Shown here: positions 36,687-45,707 of the stretch, one piece after another
Layout of the letters: each line of letters begins with the position of its first letter
Position numbering within the stretch: position 1 is the stretch's first letter
Assembly: GCF_006547045.1 (NCBI RefSeq)
Contig: NZ_CP041242.1
Span: forward strand, 354,001-418,000
DNA: 64,000 bases
Source: Lysobacter alkalisoli
GTDB lineage: Bacteria > Pseudomonadota > Gammaproteobacteria > Xanthomonadales > Xanthomonadaceae
Reading direction: 5' to 3'
Program-made: the position numbers and the translations under genes
Notes under the pieces: generated by a model
What the model was told of the DNA's origin: nothing
The model's database searches: none
Seen by the model: only the letters and a program-made list of their open reading frames with translations

Positions 36687-37358
36687 TCACGACGGATCCG
36701 TCGCTCCTGCAGGCGGATCCGATGCCTCATCGAGCAACGACGGCGCGATCGGCGTCGGCACAGGCGGCTCCGGATCGGGCAGGGGTTCGAATACCGGCGG
36801 CGGTGGGGGCGGGGCCAGGCCTTCGGTGCTGGGTACGTAGTACGCCACCAGTTCGAAGAACCGGCGGTAGAAGTCCTGGTTCTGCACGGTGTTGCTGGCC
36901 ACCCGCACCAGGTTCGCGCCGCTGCTGCCGATCGGCAGCGACACTGAGCCGAGCATGCTCACGCCGACGCTGGCGGACTTGACCGTGGTGTTGAGCACGT
37001 AGCGGTCCTGGACCGCGTTGACGAACACGATGGACCCGCCGCCCGGCTGCGGCAGGCAGGTCGAGCGCACGTTGAGCTGGGTATGGACGTCGGACTCGGG
37101 CTGGAAGCTCTTGGTGGCCTCCAGCGCGTCGGGGGCGGACTTGCTGATCACGTAGCCCTGTCCCAGCAGCGCACGCCGCGTTGCCTCGCAGGCCATGGCC
37201 GGCGGCACCAGGTAGGTGCGCGAATAGGTGTCCCCGGCGCCGAAAGTCTCGCCCGAGGGCGGTGGCTCCGCCTTGCGGTTCCAGCCGCAGGCGGCCAGCG
37301 AGGACGTCAGGACGACGGCGAGCACCGTGAAACGGCAGAACGGGCGTACGCGAAACAT
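36687..37358 (-). CDS. DUF2242 lipoprotein
   Basis: Lipoprotein of 223 residues; the signal ends in LTSSLAAC followed by GWN, a good lipobox. The DUF2242 core runs through SRTYLVPPAMACEATRRALL, TLNVRSTC-type cysteine context and FYRRFFELVAYYV. The C-terminal 40 residues are a Pro-rich tail (PPPPPPVFEPLPDPEPP) likely to lie against the cell wall. The function of DUF2242 is not established. The ATG at 37358 starts the signal peptide; a longer open frame upstream is not supported. It is transcribed divergently from the GH39 gene. Confidence 0.8.
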   Translation of the reverse strand: MFRVRPFCRFTVLAVVLTSSLAACGWNRKAEPPPSGETFGAGDTYSRTYLVPPAMACEATRRALLGQGYVISKSAPDALEATKSFQPESDVHTQLNVRSTCLPQPGGGSIVFVNAVQDRYVLNTTVKSASVGVSMLGSVSLPIGSSGANLVRVASNTVQNQDFYRRFFELVAYYVPSTEGLAPPPPPPVFEPLPDPEPPVPTPIAPSLLDEASDPPAGATDPS

Positions 37359-37632
37359 GCGATATACGACGGGTTCGGGCAGAGCCGCGAGTGTAGCGAT
37401 GGCGACGTGCAAGGCCGCTGAATGACAACGGGGCCGGACGCATCCTCGACGAGTGGCGTCGCAGGCGCCTCCTGCGATGGCACCGCCAACCACTCCGCGC
37501 CACCACAATGAGCCATGCCGACCTGGTATAGCTTCTGCGGATTTTTTCATTGGACCCACGGTCACCGCCCGTCCTAGCCTCGAGTTCAACGGGCATCGAC
37601 CGCGAACGCGGGCTCGGCCGGCGGGGAATGGG

Positions 37633-39246
37633 ATGCACGGAGTCTTGTCGAATCTGCGGCGGGTCAGCCTGCCGCTTGTGATCTGGGCCGCGGCTTTCGG
37701 CAGCGCCGCATCCGGCGTGGCCGACGCTGCCGAGGTTTCCTCGCGCGAGATCACGATCGACCTCGCCCTGGCCGAACGGCCGCTGGACCGGTTCTTCAAC
37801 CAATCGGTCGGCTCGGACTTCCCGGGCACGTTGATACGGCCGGACAGTCAGGCACACCTGAAGCTCGCCGTCGATGAGCTGGGCTTTCGCTACATCCGGT
37901 TCCACGACATCTTCCACGATGCGCTGGGCACCGTGCAGGTCGTCGACGGTCGTACCGTGTACGACTGGACCAGGATCGACCAGCTCTACGACGACCTGCT
38001 GTCGAAAGGGATCAGGCCCTTCATCGAACTCGGATTCACGCCCAAGGCGATGACCACGTCCGAGCAGACCCTCTTCTACTGGAAGGGCAATACATCGCAT
38101 CCGAAACTGGAGCCGTGGCGCGACCTCGTCGACGCGTTCGTTCGCCACCTGCGTGAGCGCTACGGTGTGGCGGAAGTACGGCACTGGTACTTCGAGGTCT
38201 GGAACGAACCGAATCTCGGCGACTTCTGGGAGCGGGCCGACCAGCAGGCCTACTTCAAGCTCTACGACGTCACTGCCAGGACGATCAAGGCGATCGATCC
38301 CACGCTGCAGGTCGGCGGACCCGCGACCGCGGGCGCTGCATGGGTGCCGGAATTCCTCGAGTACGCGCATGAGAACGGCGTGCCGGTGGACTTCGTGACG
38401 ACTCATACCTACGGCGTCGACGGCGGTTTCCTGGACGAGAACGGCGAGTCCGACACCAAGCTTCTGTCGTCGCCGGACGCCATCGTCGGCGACGTGCGCA
38501 GGGTCAGGGAGCAGATCGACGCATCGCCCTTCCCGTCGCTGCCGCTGTACATCACGGAATGGAGCACGAGCTACACGCCGCGCGACGCCGTGCACGATTC
38601 GTATGTCAGTGCGCCGTACATTCTCGACAAGATCAAGGCGGCGCAGGGACTGGCGCAGGGCATGAGCTACTGGGCCTACACCGACCTGTTCGAGGAACCC
38701 GGCCCGCCGCCGACGCCGTTCCACGGCGGCTTCGGACTGATCAATCGCGAAGGCGTCCGCAAGCCGGCGTTCTTCGCCTACAAGTACCTGCATGCGCTCC
38801 GCGGCAAGGAGATTCCATCCTCCGATGCCGAGTCGCTGCTGGCGACCGATGGCGCCAGCACTTCGGCATTGATCTGGAACTGGACATACCCCGAGCAGGA
38901 CGTCAGCAATCGCCCGTTCTACACCCGGCTCGTTCCCGCTTCGCCGGTACCCGCGGCGCGGCTCACGTTCAAGCACCTCACGGCGGGCGCCTACCGGCTT
39001 CAGGTCAAGCGCACCGGGTTCCGCGCCAACGACGCGTACTCGGCCTATATCGAGATGGGGGCTCCCGCTTCCCTGAGCGACAGCCAGCTCGAAAAGCTGC
39101 ATGAGCTGACGCGCGACTTACCGGAGACCGACCGCAGGATCGAGATCGGACCCGCAGGCGAGCACACGCTCGAAATTCCGATGCGCAGCAACGATGTCGT
39201 GCTGGTGACGCTGACGCCTGAGTCGGGTCCTCCCATCTCCCCTTGA
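37633..39246 (+). CDS. secreted glycoside hydrolase family 39 (beta-xylosidase-like)
   Basis: Secreted glycosidase of 537 residues. The signal peptide is MHGVLSNLRRVSLPLVIWAA, with cleavage near ADAAEV. The (beta/alpha)8 barrel has the clan GH-A acid/base Glu in FEVWNEPNLGDFW and the nucleophile Glu in LYITEWSTSYTP, as in GH39 xylosidases. MSYWAYTDLFEEPGPPPTPF is a strong GH39 signature; the last 120 residues form a beta-sandwich. It probably acts in the periplasm or outside on xylo-oligosaccharides or an exopolysaccharide. No other xylan genes are adjacent. Confidence 0.88.
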   Translation: MHGVLSNLRRVSLPLVIWAAAFGSAASGVADAAEVSSREITIDLALAERPLDRFFNQSVGSDFPGTLIRPDSQAHLKLAVDELGFRYIRFHDIFHDALGTVQVVDGRTVYDWTRIDQLYDDLLSKGIRPFIELGFTPKAMTTSEQTLFYWKGNTSHPKLEPWRDLVDAFVRHLRERYGVAEVRHWYFEVWNEPNLGDFWERADQQAYFKLYDVTARTIKAIDPTLQVGGPATAGAAWVPEFLEYAHENGVPVDFVTTHTYGVDGGFLDENGESDTKLLSSPDAIVGDVRRVREQIDASPFPSLPLYITEWSTSYTPRDAVHDSYVSAPYILDKIKAAQGLAQGMSYWAYTDLFEEPGPPPTPFHGGFGLINREGVRKPAFFAYKYLHALRGKEIPSSDAESLLATDGASTSALIWNWTYPEQDVSNRPFYTRLVPASPVPAARLTFKHLTAGAYRLQVKRTGFRANDAYSAYIEMGAPASLSDSQLEKLHELTRDLPETDRRIEIGPAGEHTLEIPMRSNDVVLVTLTPESGPPISP

Positions 39247-39448
39247 AACACGTCACCCCGCTGCCGGGCGGGTCTGTAGCAAGAGAGTCGCGCAGGCCGA
39301 TAGCGGGCGATGTTGCCCTAGGACGCCGAACTGGCGCGAAAGCATCGGCGATGGGCACGCGGCCAGACAGGTGGCGGATGTTCACATCCACCCGGCTGCA
39401 GCGTCCTTGCAGTACGGGCGCCCCTGTGACGCGCCCAAGGAGAACGTG

Positions 39449-39718
39449 ATGATCGAAGCAATCGTGGCAATCGCGCGTGATGCGCAGACCGTGCTCATTC
39501 CCGAGAATGCAGCGGTGGTGTTGAACGGGTCGAATGGCCAGGCCGACTGCAAGGTTTTTCTTCGGGTCGACCCGGATGGCATCGGGCCCGCCCACAGGAC
39601 CTACCTGCACCTGCGCACCCAGGCGCCCTGGTACACGCTGGAGGGGGTGAACATCCTGCAGTGGTTCGGGCCGCAGCTGGTGGAGACGCCGGTGCTGAGC
39701 GTGGAGCGCCTGCGCTAG
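39449..39718 (+). CDS. hypothetical protein, 89 aa
   Basis: Unrecognised small protein. The start MIEAIVAIARDAQTVLIPEN is chosen because AAGGAG lies 6 bp upstream. The sequence shows an even mixture of strand-like segments (CKVFLRVDPDG, TYLHLRTQAPWYTLEG) and ends NILQWFGPQLVETPVL. There is no signal peptide or membrane helix. The 200 bp before it, after the GH39 gene, hold no other gene that I can support. Confidence 0.55.
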   Translation: MIEAIVAIARDAQTVLIPENAAVVLNGSNGQADCKVFLRVDPDGIGPAHRTYLHLRTQAPWYTLEGVNILQWFGPQLVETPVLSVERLR

Positions 39719-39742
39719 CCGGGACTTGCCGATCGCGATGGC

Positions 39743-39772
39743 GGCGTTTATGTTAGCACTTACGTAAACGCC
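39743..39772. promoter_or_regulatory. inverted repeat upstream of the MarR-GNAT gene
   Basis: GGCGTTTA and TAAACGCC, separated by 14 nt, overlap a second palindrome TTACGTAA (39760-39767). It ends 13 bp before the start codon, where a MarR-type repressor would act on its own promoter. Autoregulation is inference. Confidence 0.55.
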
Positions 39773-39785
39773 GTCGGATATCGCC

Positions 39786-40748
39786 ATGAGCTTTCTTTCG
39801 GTCCAGGGCACCCTGGCCCTCGCCAGCCGCCTGAAGGTGATCAGTGAGCGCAGCTACGACCTGGTCGACCAGGTCTACCGCGAGCATGGCATCGGTTTGC
39901 AGGGGCGCTGGTTCCCGGTGCTGCGGCTGCTGCAGGAGCGCGGACCGCTGAGCGTGGGCGAGATCGCCAAGGAGATCGGCCTGACCCATTCCGCCATCAG
40001 CCAGCTGGCCACCCGGCTCACCCGGGAAGGCCTGCTGCGGCGCGAGCCCGCCCCCGACGACCGCCGGCAGCGGGTGCTCGCCCTGACCGAGCGCTGCCAG
40101 GCCGAGCTCAAGGCCGCCCGTCCGCTCTGGCAGGCCATGCGCGACACCGTTGAGCATCGGCTCATGGACATCGGCGTCGACCTGCTCGACGCCCTGTCGC
40201 GCTACGAGGCCAGCCTGGACGAGCAACCGCTGCCGGCCGAGGTCGCGCGACGACTGCGCCAGCGCCAGGCCGCCCAGGTGCGCATCGTGCCGTTCGCGCC
40301 GCAGTGGCGCGGCGACTTCTACCGGCTCAACGCCGAGTGGCTGGCCAAGTACTTCCAGATCGAGCCGATCGACCACGCCGTGCTGTCCGAACCGGAGAAG
40401 CACGTCCTCGAGCCGGGCGGCGCGATCCTGATCGCCCTGGTCGGCGACGAGGTGGTCGGCACCTGCGCACTGATGGTGGACGCCCCCGGCGTGTACGAGC
40501 TCACCAAGATGGCCGTCACCGAACGCCACCAGGGCCTGGGCATCGGCCGCAAGCTGATGGAAGCCGCGATCGCCGAGTTCAAGCGGCTGGGCGGCCGCGA
40601 ACTGTTCCTCGAATCGCAAAAGCGCCTGCAGCCGGCACTGCGGCTGTACGAGAGCGTGGGTTTCGAACTGCAGCCGGGGGTGAAGCCGGGTACGCATTAC
40701 CAGCGTGCGGATGTGTACATGATCTATCGCGGGCGGCCGCACCACTAG
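39786..40748 (+). CDS. MarR-type regulator fused to a GNAT acetyltransferase
   Basis: Bifunctional protein of 320 residues. Residues 1-150 are a MarR-type winged helix (ISERSYDLVDQVYREHG, SVGEIAKEIGLTHSAISQLA as recognition helix, EPAPDDRRQRVLAL as wing). Residues 165-320 are a GNAT domain with LTKMAVTERHQGLGIGRKLM as acetyl-CoA loop and RLQPALRLYESVGF. Such fusions occur in many proteobacteria; the acetylated substrate may also be the inducing ligand. An inverted repeat just upstream suggests autoregulation. Immediately downstream the base composition drops. Confidence 0.85.
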   Translation: MSFLSVQGTLALASRLKVISERSYDLVDQVYREHGIGLQGRWFPVLRLLQERGPLSVGEIAKEIGLTHSAISQLATRLTREGLLRREPAPDDRRQRVLALTERCQAELKAARPLWQAMRDTVEHRLMDIGVDLLDALSRYEASLDEQPLPAEVARRLRQRQAAQVRIVPFAPQWRGDFYRLNAEWLAKYFQIEPIDHAVLSEPEKHVLEPGGAILIALVGDEVVGTCALMVDAPGVYELTKMAVTERHQGLGIGRKLMEAAIAEFKRLGGRELFLESQKRLQPALRLYESVGFELQPGVKPGTHYQRADVYMIYRGRPHH

Positions 40749-41271
40749 TGGTTCCAGGTTCATCTGTCCCTGTCCACTTCGCCGATGATCACCGGCGGCG
40801 GCCCCGCCAGCGCAATCAGCGGCTGACCCATCGTGCGCTGAGCCTGGCGACATTGGCGGGCGTCTCCGCCGGTGCGTTCTTCACTGGAATCCAGCCAGGA
40901 TCACGTAATATCCTAAAGATCGTCATAACTGAGCCTTGGGGGGGTAGCCTCGTGTCACGTTGGAAAGAGCCTGACCTGGCTCCTCGGACTTGCGCGTGGC
41001 TTGAATCTGGTCCTTCCCGGATGGGCGTACGGAACTAAATCAGCGATAGATGTGGTCCCATCCACACATGTGCCATCAGATCAGTAACCGTACTGTCCTG
41101 TGAGATCTGTCTATCATCCATGATTTATAGGGGTTTCTTTCTCACACCTCCCCATGAGTTGATGAGGCTTATGTCTGAGTGGTACGCTCGGACGCGGCCA
41201 CAGCCGGGCACTGTGCTTCGATCAGTCAACGTAAGGGAGTGCGCGACGATTTTCGTGGCTAGGGGGCGCGT
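40749..41271. other. intergenic left boundary of a low-GC island
   Basis: About 520 bp without a supportable gene. The first ~150 bp still have chromosomal GC and may be the remnant of a broken gene (AETPANVARLSAQR readable on the minus strand). From about 40910 the DNA becomes AT-rich (GTAATATCCTAAAG). A TTTATAGG segment near 41122 could be a -10 region. No integrase, tRNA or flanking direct repeat was found. Confidence 0.5.
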
Positions 41272-42444
41272 ATGAAGAAGAAGGACAGCGCAGATCATCC
41301 GCAAAGAGGTAATGTCAGGACGCACAGCTCCCCCGTGAACGACATTGTATGCGTCGATTTATTCTGCGGTGCCGGCGGGCTGACTCGAGGCCTTATTGAT
41401 GCGGGTATTCGTGTCGTGGCGGGTGTTGATCTCGACGACGCGTGCAAGCACCCCTATGAAACGAACAATGGAAGTGCCTTCCACGCAATCGATGTCGCGA
41501 ACCTGACGTCGTCTGACCTGAGTTCTTGGTTTGGCGATGCGCAAGTGCGCATCTTGGCTGGATGTGCGCCGTGTCAGCCCTTCTCAAGTTACTCGCAGCG
41601 ATACGAGACGATCGGGACAGAGCGCTGGGGGCTGCTGCATCAGTTCGCGCGCTTGGTTCGGGAAGCCAAACCCGACATGGTGACAATGGAAAATGTTCCG
41701 ACTGTCACCAGGCACCTGGTGTTCGACGATTTCATCTCTACATTGAAAGAGCAAGGGTACAAGGTTTGGTTCAAAGTCATCGATTGCGCTGCGTATGGGC
41801 TCCCACAACGTCGCCGCCGCACAGTTCTTCTCGCGTCGCGCTTCGGAAATATCGAGCTGAAAGCGCCATCGAACTCGAAGCAGAGAACTGTCGCTGATGT
41901 ACTCAGAGGGTTGCCTGTACTTCGTCATGGTGGCAGTAATAGGGATGATCCGCTTCATGCTGCATCAGGGCTTTCCCATCTGAACTACGAAAGGATCAAG
42001 GCCTCAAAGCCTGGGGGCACATGGCGTGATTGGCCGAAGCACTTGGTAGCCAAGTGCCATAAGAAGAAGACCGGCAAAACCTACTCAGGTGTCTACGGCC
42101 GCATGAAGTGGAATGAACCCGCGCCGACCCTGACGACACAGTTCTTCGGTTTTGGCAATGGCCGGTTCGGTCATCCCTCACAGGCACGCGGCCTTTCGCT
42201 ACGTGAAGGGGCTATCTTGCAGGGCTTCCCTGAGAACTATTCCTTCGTGCCCAAGGGTGGGGTCATTCAGTTCAAGGTGCTTGGCCGCTTAATCGGCAAT
42301 GCTGTCCCGGTTGATCTTGGGCGTGTCATCGGGGAGAGCATCATTGAGCATGTTAAACAGCACGTCGACCAGCCCTCCTCGCCAACCAATCCTCGTCGAG
42401 GACGGAATGTCGACGCACGGCCGGGCAATTCCGTCCACGCCTGA
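41272..42444 (+). CDS. DNA (cytosine-5)-methyltransferase
   Basis: C5-cytosine DNA methyltransferase of 390 residues with all main motifs. VDLFCGAGGLTRGL is motif I (SAM), GCAPCQPFSSYSQR motif IV with catalytic Cys, MENVP motif VI, GLPQRRRRTVLLAS motif VIII and RLIGNAVP motif X. The variable target-recognition region (about residues 225-300) is short; the recognition sequence cannot be read. As first gene of the island, followed by vsr with a 38-bp overlap, it would methylate host DNA at the sites read by the associated nucleases. Codon use is A/T-richer than in flanking genes. Confidence 0.93.
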   Translation: MKKKDSADHPQRGNVRTHSSPVNDIVCVDLFCGAGGLTRGLIDAGIRVVAGVDLDDACKHPYETNNGSAFHAIDVANLTSSDLSSWFGDAQVRILAGCAPCQPFSSYSQRYETIGTERWGLLHQFARLVREAKPDMVTMENVPTVTRHLVFDDFISTLKEQGYKVWFKVIDCAAYGLPQRRRRTVLLASRFGNIELKAPSNSKQRTVADVLRGLPVLRHGGSNRDDPLHAASGLSHLNYERIKASKPGGTWRDWPKHLVAKCHKKKTGKTYSGVYGRMKWNEPAPTLTTQFFGFGNGRFGHPSQARGLSLREGAILQGFPENYSFVPKGGVIQFKVLGRLIGNAVPVDLGRVIGESIIEHVKQHVDQPSSPTNPRRGRNVDARPGNSVHA

Positions 42445-42847
42445 AGTAACTCGCCGCATGCAGCGGGTTAGGCAGAAAAATACTTCTGCCGAGTCGATCT
42501 TGCGCCGTGAACTTTATGCGCGAGGCGTTCGCTACCGAATCCATGTGCCGGTTCTAACCAAGCCACGTAGGGTCGCAGATATCGCATTCTGTGGTCCGCG
42601 CGTAGCTGTCTTTGTTGACGGGTGCTTCTGGCATGGGTGCCCGCTACATGCGACATGGCCGAAAATGAACGCCGAATTTTGGCGAGCAAAAATCCTCGCC
42701 AATATGGAGCGCGATCGCGACACCAATAAGCGCCTGCAGGCAGACGGCTGGAGGGTCGTGCGCGTCTGGGCGCACGAGCCGCCTGAGCGAGCTGCTGTAC
42801 GGATCGCGAAGATTGTAGAGAAGCGCAAAGCCAGGAATCGAACATGA
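42407..42847 (+). CDS. vsr: very short patch repair endonuclease Vsr
   Basis: Vsr-type nuclease of 146 residues. It nicks at T:G mismatches that arise by deamination of 5-methylcytosine. The family's core is VADIAFCGPRVAVFVDGCFW with the catalytic Asp, followed by HGCPLHATWPKMN. The N-terminal part QKNTSAESILRRELYARG and the late GWRVVRVWAHE also fit. It starts inside the end of the methyltransferase gene with GAGGA just before the ATG, the usual dcm-vsr coupling. An upstream in-frame extension is rejected because it merely reads the methyltransferase in another frame. Confidence 0.92.
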   Translation: MSTHGRAIPSTPEVTRRMQRVRQKNTSAESILRRELYARGVRYRIHVPVLTKPRRVADIAFCGPRVAVFVDGCFWHGCPLHATWPKMNAEFWRAKILANMERDRDTNKRLQADGWRVVRVWAHEPPERAAVRIAKIVEKRKARNRT

Positions 42848-42864
42848 CGGAAGGCTTGTGAGCG

Positions 42865-42984
42865 ATGACCTCCGTCCCATCCGCGAAGGCACCTGATTCG
42901 GGCACGTTCGCCCTCGTGGAGGGCAAGCTATGTCCAACCTATGGTGCCCAAGACGAAGGCTGCCGATCCGGCGAAGAAGATTAA
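42865..42984 (+). CDS. possible short ORF (39 aa) between vsr and the GHKL ATPase
   Basis: An open frame starts MTSVPSAKAPDSGTFALVEG and contains four spaced acidic residues and two Cys at the end (CPTYGAQDEGC). GGAAGG lies 10 bp before the ATG. Coding is unproven: the length is short and other small frames overlap it (for example GTG at 42859). It is listed because it fills most of the 152-bp gap inside the putative operon. Confidence 0.25.
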   Translation: MTSVPSAKAPDSGTFALVEGKLCPTYGAQDEGCRSGEED

Positions 42985-42999
42985 TACAGGGAGGATCCG

Positions 43000-44421
43000 A
43001 TGAAGCTCAGCAAACACACCGCTAAGGCAGTGCCGACGAAACAGTTCTTTGTGTCGATGCTTACTCGCGACATCAGTCTTGACGACGCGATCCTCGATCT
43101 GGTCGACAATTGCCTCGACGGAGCTCTGCGCCTCGCCGAAGGTGGAAAGGTCAATTACGGAAGGCATTTCGTCAAGATCAAGCTGTCGAAGGAGCAGTTT
43201 TCCATTGAGGACAACTGTGGCGGCATCCCTCGCAACGTTGCGATCAACTACGCGTTCAAGATGGGGCGTGACGCCGACGACACGCGCGATGCCGACACCG
43301 AGACGATCGGTATGTACGGTGTCGGTATGAAGCGAGCGCTATTCAAGATGGGCAAGAATGCACTCGTGAAGACGCGACATGGCAATGACACGTTCGAAGT
43401 GGCGATCACTTCCGAATGGCTCGACGACAAGGACTGGGGCGAGCTGCCGATCCGGGAGCCGAGCAACAACAGCGAGAAGCTTTCGAAGCCCGGTACAACG
43501 ATCTTGGTCAAGGATCTCCATCCAGGTGTCGCCAAGCACTTCGAGAACGCAGCATTCGTGAACGAGGTAAAGACTGCTATCTCACACCACTTCACGATGT
43601 TCCTACAGCGCGGCCTCAAGATCGAAGTCAATGGCGAGTCCGTGAAGCCCGTCCACGTCGAAGTCCTCGTCTCCAAGCGTAAAGACGGACCAGCTCCGTA
43701 CGTCTACCAAAAGACGATCGATGGCGTCCTCGTTTCAATCACAGTTGGCTTGAACACGAGCCGTCAGTACGATGTTGACGATGAAGACGCTGAAGGTGAT
43801 TTCGTAGGGCAGCGCAACTCTGCTACCGCCGGCTGGACAGTGCTTTGCAACGATCGCGCAGTCATCGTCGGAGACAAAAGCCGGCTCACGGGCTGGGGAG
43901 ATGGCATTCCGCTGTACCACGACCAGTTCATCGTTATCACCGGCATCATCGAATTCCGCGCAAAGGACGCGAAAAAGTTGCCGGTCACGACCACGAAACG
44001 CGCCCTTGATACATCATCGGACGTCTGGCTTGAGTCGCTTGTGAAGATGAAGGAAGGCATGCGGGCTTGGATCACGTATACGAACCGGTGGAAGAATCAC
44101 CCACGTGAGGATCAGGCGAGCCACTGGGCTGATGCCCGACCAATGTCGCTGAGCAAGGTGATCGAAGCGGTGGCCCCACGTGCGAGTATGAAGAAAGGTA
44201 GCACCGTTCTGGAGTTTGATCCCCGTAAGGTGAAAGGCGCTCTCCCCGAGCCCAAGGGCAGCACTCCGTCATCTCGACGCATTATTTTCTCGCGTCCGGT
44301 CGAAGAGGTGAGGATTGTATCGAGGATGCTCTTCGATGATGCCAATGAGAAGCCGGGTATCGTCGGAGACAAGTGCTTCGAGATCCAACTCGTAAAGGCC
44401 AAGAAGAAGGGGGCTGATTGA
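43000..44421 (+). CDS. GHKL ATPase, MORC/MutL-like
   Basis: ATP-binding protein of 473 residues with the Bergerat (GHKL) fold near the N-terminus. LVDNCLDGALR is the N-box, IEDNCGGIP the G1 box, and ETIGMYGVGMKRALFKMG the G2 box, all within residues 30-120. No histidine-kinase dimerisation helix or gyrase domain is present. The rest (about 130-473) contains TKRALDTSSDVW-like helix segments and no known domain I can name. It has a strong ribosome site GGGAGG. It is coupled to the next gene by TGATG. It most resembles the MORC/MutL-like ATPases associated with restriction-modification loci. Confidence 0.85.
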   Translation: MKLSKHTAKAVPTKQFFVSMLTRDISLDDAILDLVDNCLDGALRLAEGGKVNYGRHFVKIKLSKEQFSIEDNCGGIPRNVAINYAFKMGRDADDTRDADTETIGMYGVGMKRALFKMGKNALVKTRHGNDTFEVAITSEWLDDKDWGELPIREPSNNSEKLSKPGTTILVKDLHPGVAKHFENAAFVNEVKTAISHHFTMFLQRGLKIEVNGESVKPVHVEVLVSKRKDGPAPYVYQKTIDGVLVSITVGLNTSRQYDVDDEDAEGDFVGQRNSATAGWTVLCNDRAVIVGDKSRLTGWGDGIPLYHDQFIVITGIIEFRAKDAKKLPVTTTKRALDTSSDVWLESLVKMKEGMRAWITYTNRWKNHPREDQASHWADARPMSLSKVIEAVAPRASMKKGSTVLEFDPRKVKGALPEPKGSTPSSRRIIFSRPVEEVRIVSRMLFDDANEKPGIVGDKCFEIQLVKAKKKGAD

Positions 44422-45452
44422 TGAGTGGGTCTTCGTTGCCGTACCGGCTACGGCCGAACAAGGCGGTTGACAGAGAGCTGTTCCTCTCGTTGTTGATGCG
44501 TCTCACCCCGAAGCTGGGACTTGAGAAGTACCACTACGTAGGCCTTGGGGGACCGTTCCTTGAGGACTTCCGCCTCCTGCACTCTCGCATTGGCATTGGG
44601 CGCAAGAAGGGCAGCCGCACCGTTGGGCGACTGACTTGCGTGGAGTCCGAGCTAGAGATCCACAAGCGGCAAAGGTTTAACAGGCCAGTGGCGTCCATCA
44701 AATGTGTCCACTCGACTCTTGAGGAGTTTCTGGACCAGACAACCTTCACCACGCCCGCCATTATCTGGTTCGACTACACGACACCCCGTGGCATTGCATT
44801 ACAGATTCAGCGTTTCGCTGAAACGGTCGGGACGATGCCGATCGGAAGTATCCTCCGCGTGACGCTCAACGCGGACCCGGGTTCGTTGGGCGAGCCGCCC
44901 TCGGGCAAGAACCTCTCGGTCGAAGTCGATGGCGAGGCATCTGCAGACCGCGCACACAAGCCGACGAAGGCTGAGTGGCGTTTTCAGCGGTTCAACGAGC
45001 GTTTGGGGAAGTTGGTGCCGAGTGGAGTTTCCGCCGACGCGATGACATTCAGAAAGTACGGCCCGACCATTCTCCGGGTTCTTAAGCTAGCCGTCGAGAA
45101 GCAGGCTCTCAGCTTTGCTGACCGCCGCATCGAGTGGGCGTTGGCCACGCATTACGCTGATGGACAGCCGATGGTGACTGCAGCTCTTGTGGTCTGTTCT
45201 CGCGAAGACTCTGCCGCCGAGAAGCTCATCAAGGACTGGGAGTTCTATGCGACTCCCGACGACCCCCACCGAATTGAGTTACCTGCGCTGTCGTCGCTTG
45301 AGCGGCTCACGATGGAGTCCAACAGCAACGTCCTACGGAAGCTCGGGTTCGATTTGGCTGAGGTCGTCGATTCCAGGCTGGGTGTCGACCCCGTCGCCGT
45401 GTTCAAGAAGTTCTACCGGCTTTACCCGCACTTCTCGCGAGTCGAACTGTAG
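44421..45452 (+). CDS. uncharacterised Rossmann-like partner of the GHKL ATPase
   Basis: Protein of 343 residues, translationally coupled to the ATPase by a 1-nt overlap. It looks like an alpha/beta Rossmann-type fold: YHYVGLGGPFLEDFRLLHS is a glycine-rich first strand-loop, VESELEIHKRQRFNRP carries an acidic second strand and IIWFDYTTP a fourth strand. This resembles SAM-dependent methyltransferases in layout, but the GLGGP loop is atypical and no target-site motif is present. The C-terminal half is helical (FDLAEVVDSRLGVDPVAVFK). I do not recognise a named family; it is always to be considered with the ATPase. No membrane segment or signal peptide. Confidence 0.75.
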   Translation: MSGSSLPYRLRPNKAVDRELFLSLLMRLTPKLGLEKYHYVGLGGPFLEDFRLLHSRIGIGRKKGSRTVGRLTCVESELEIHKRQRFNRPVASIKCVHSTLEEFLDQTTFTTPAIIWFDYTTPRGIALQIQRFAETVGTMPIGSILRVTLNADPGSLGEPPSGKNLSVEVDGEASADRAHKPTKAEWRFQRFNERLGKLVPSGVSADAMTFRKYGPTILRVLKLAVEKQALSFADRRIEWALATHYADGQPMVTAALVVCSREDSAAEKLIKDWEFYATPDDPHRIELPALSSLERLTMESNSNVLRKLGFDLAEVVDSRLGVDPVAVFKKFYRLYPHFSRVEL

Positions 45453-45707
45453 CCAGATAGGGAACAGGGCATGATGATGACAACTGCGGCGGCGCCCGAT
45501 TTTGAGTAGCTCGACGATTTGGAGTCCAATCCCCAACGAGAAGGATCTTGTTCCGAAGATGCGCACTAGCATCCATTCTGCAGAAATATTTACATGGAAG
45601 GAGTGACCAGACCCCTTCGTAGATGGGAAGGTCCATACGAAAGTTGCGGTCATTGATGAGGCGCGTGAGGAATAGGGTCGTGAGGAATGGGGCCGGGTTC
45701 ATTTCCT
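45453..45707. other. non-coding gap between the partner gene and the HNH gene
   Basis: The two flanking genes converge here. Low-GC DNA with only short chance open frames on both strands. I see no terminator hairpin with T-run and no repeat that I could support. Confidence 0.4.
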
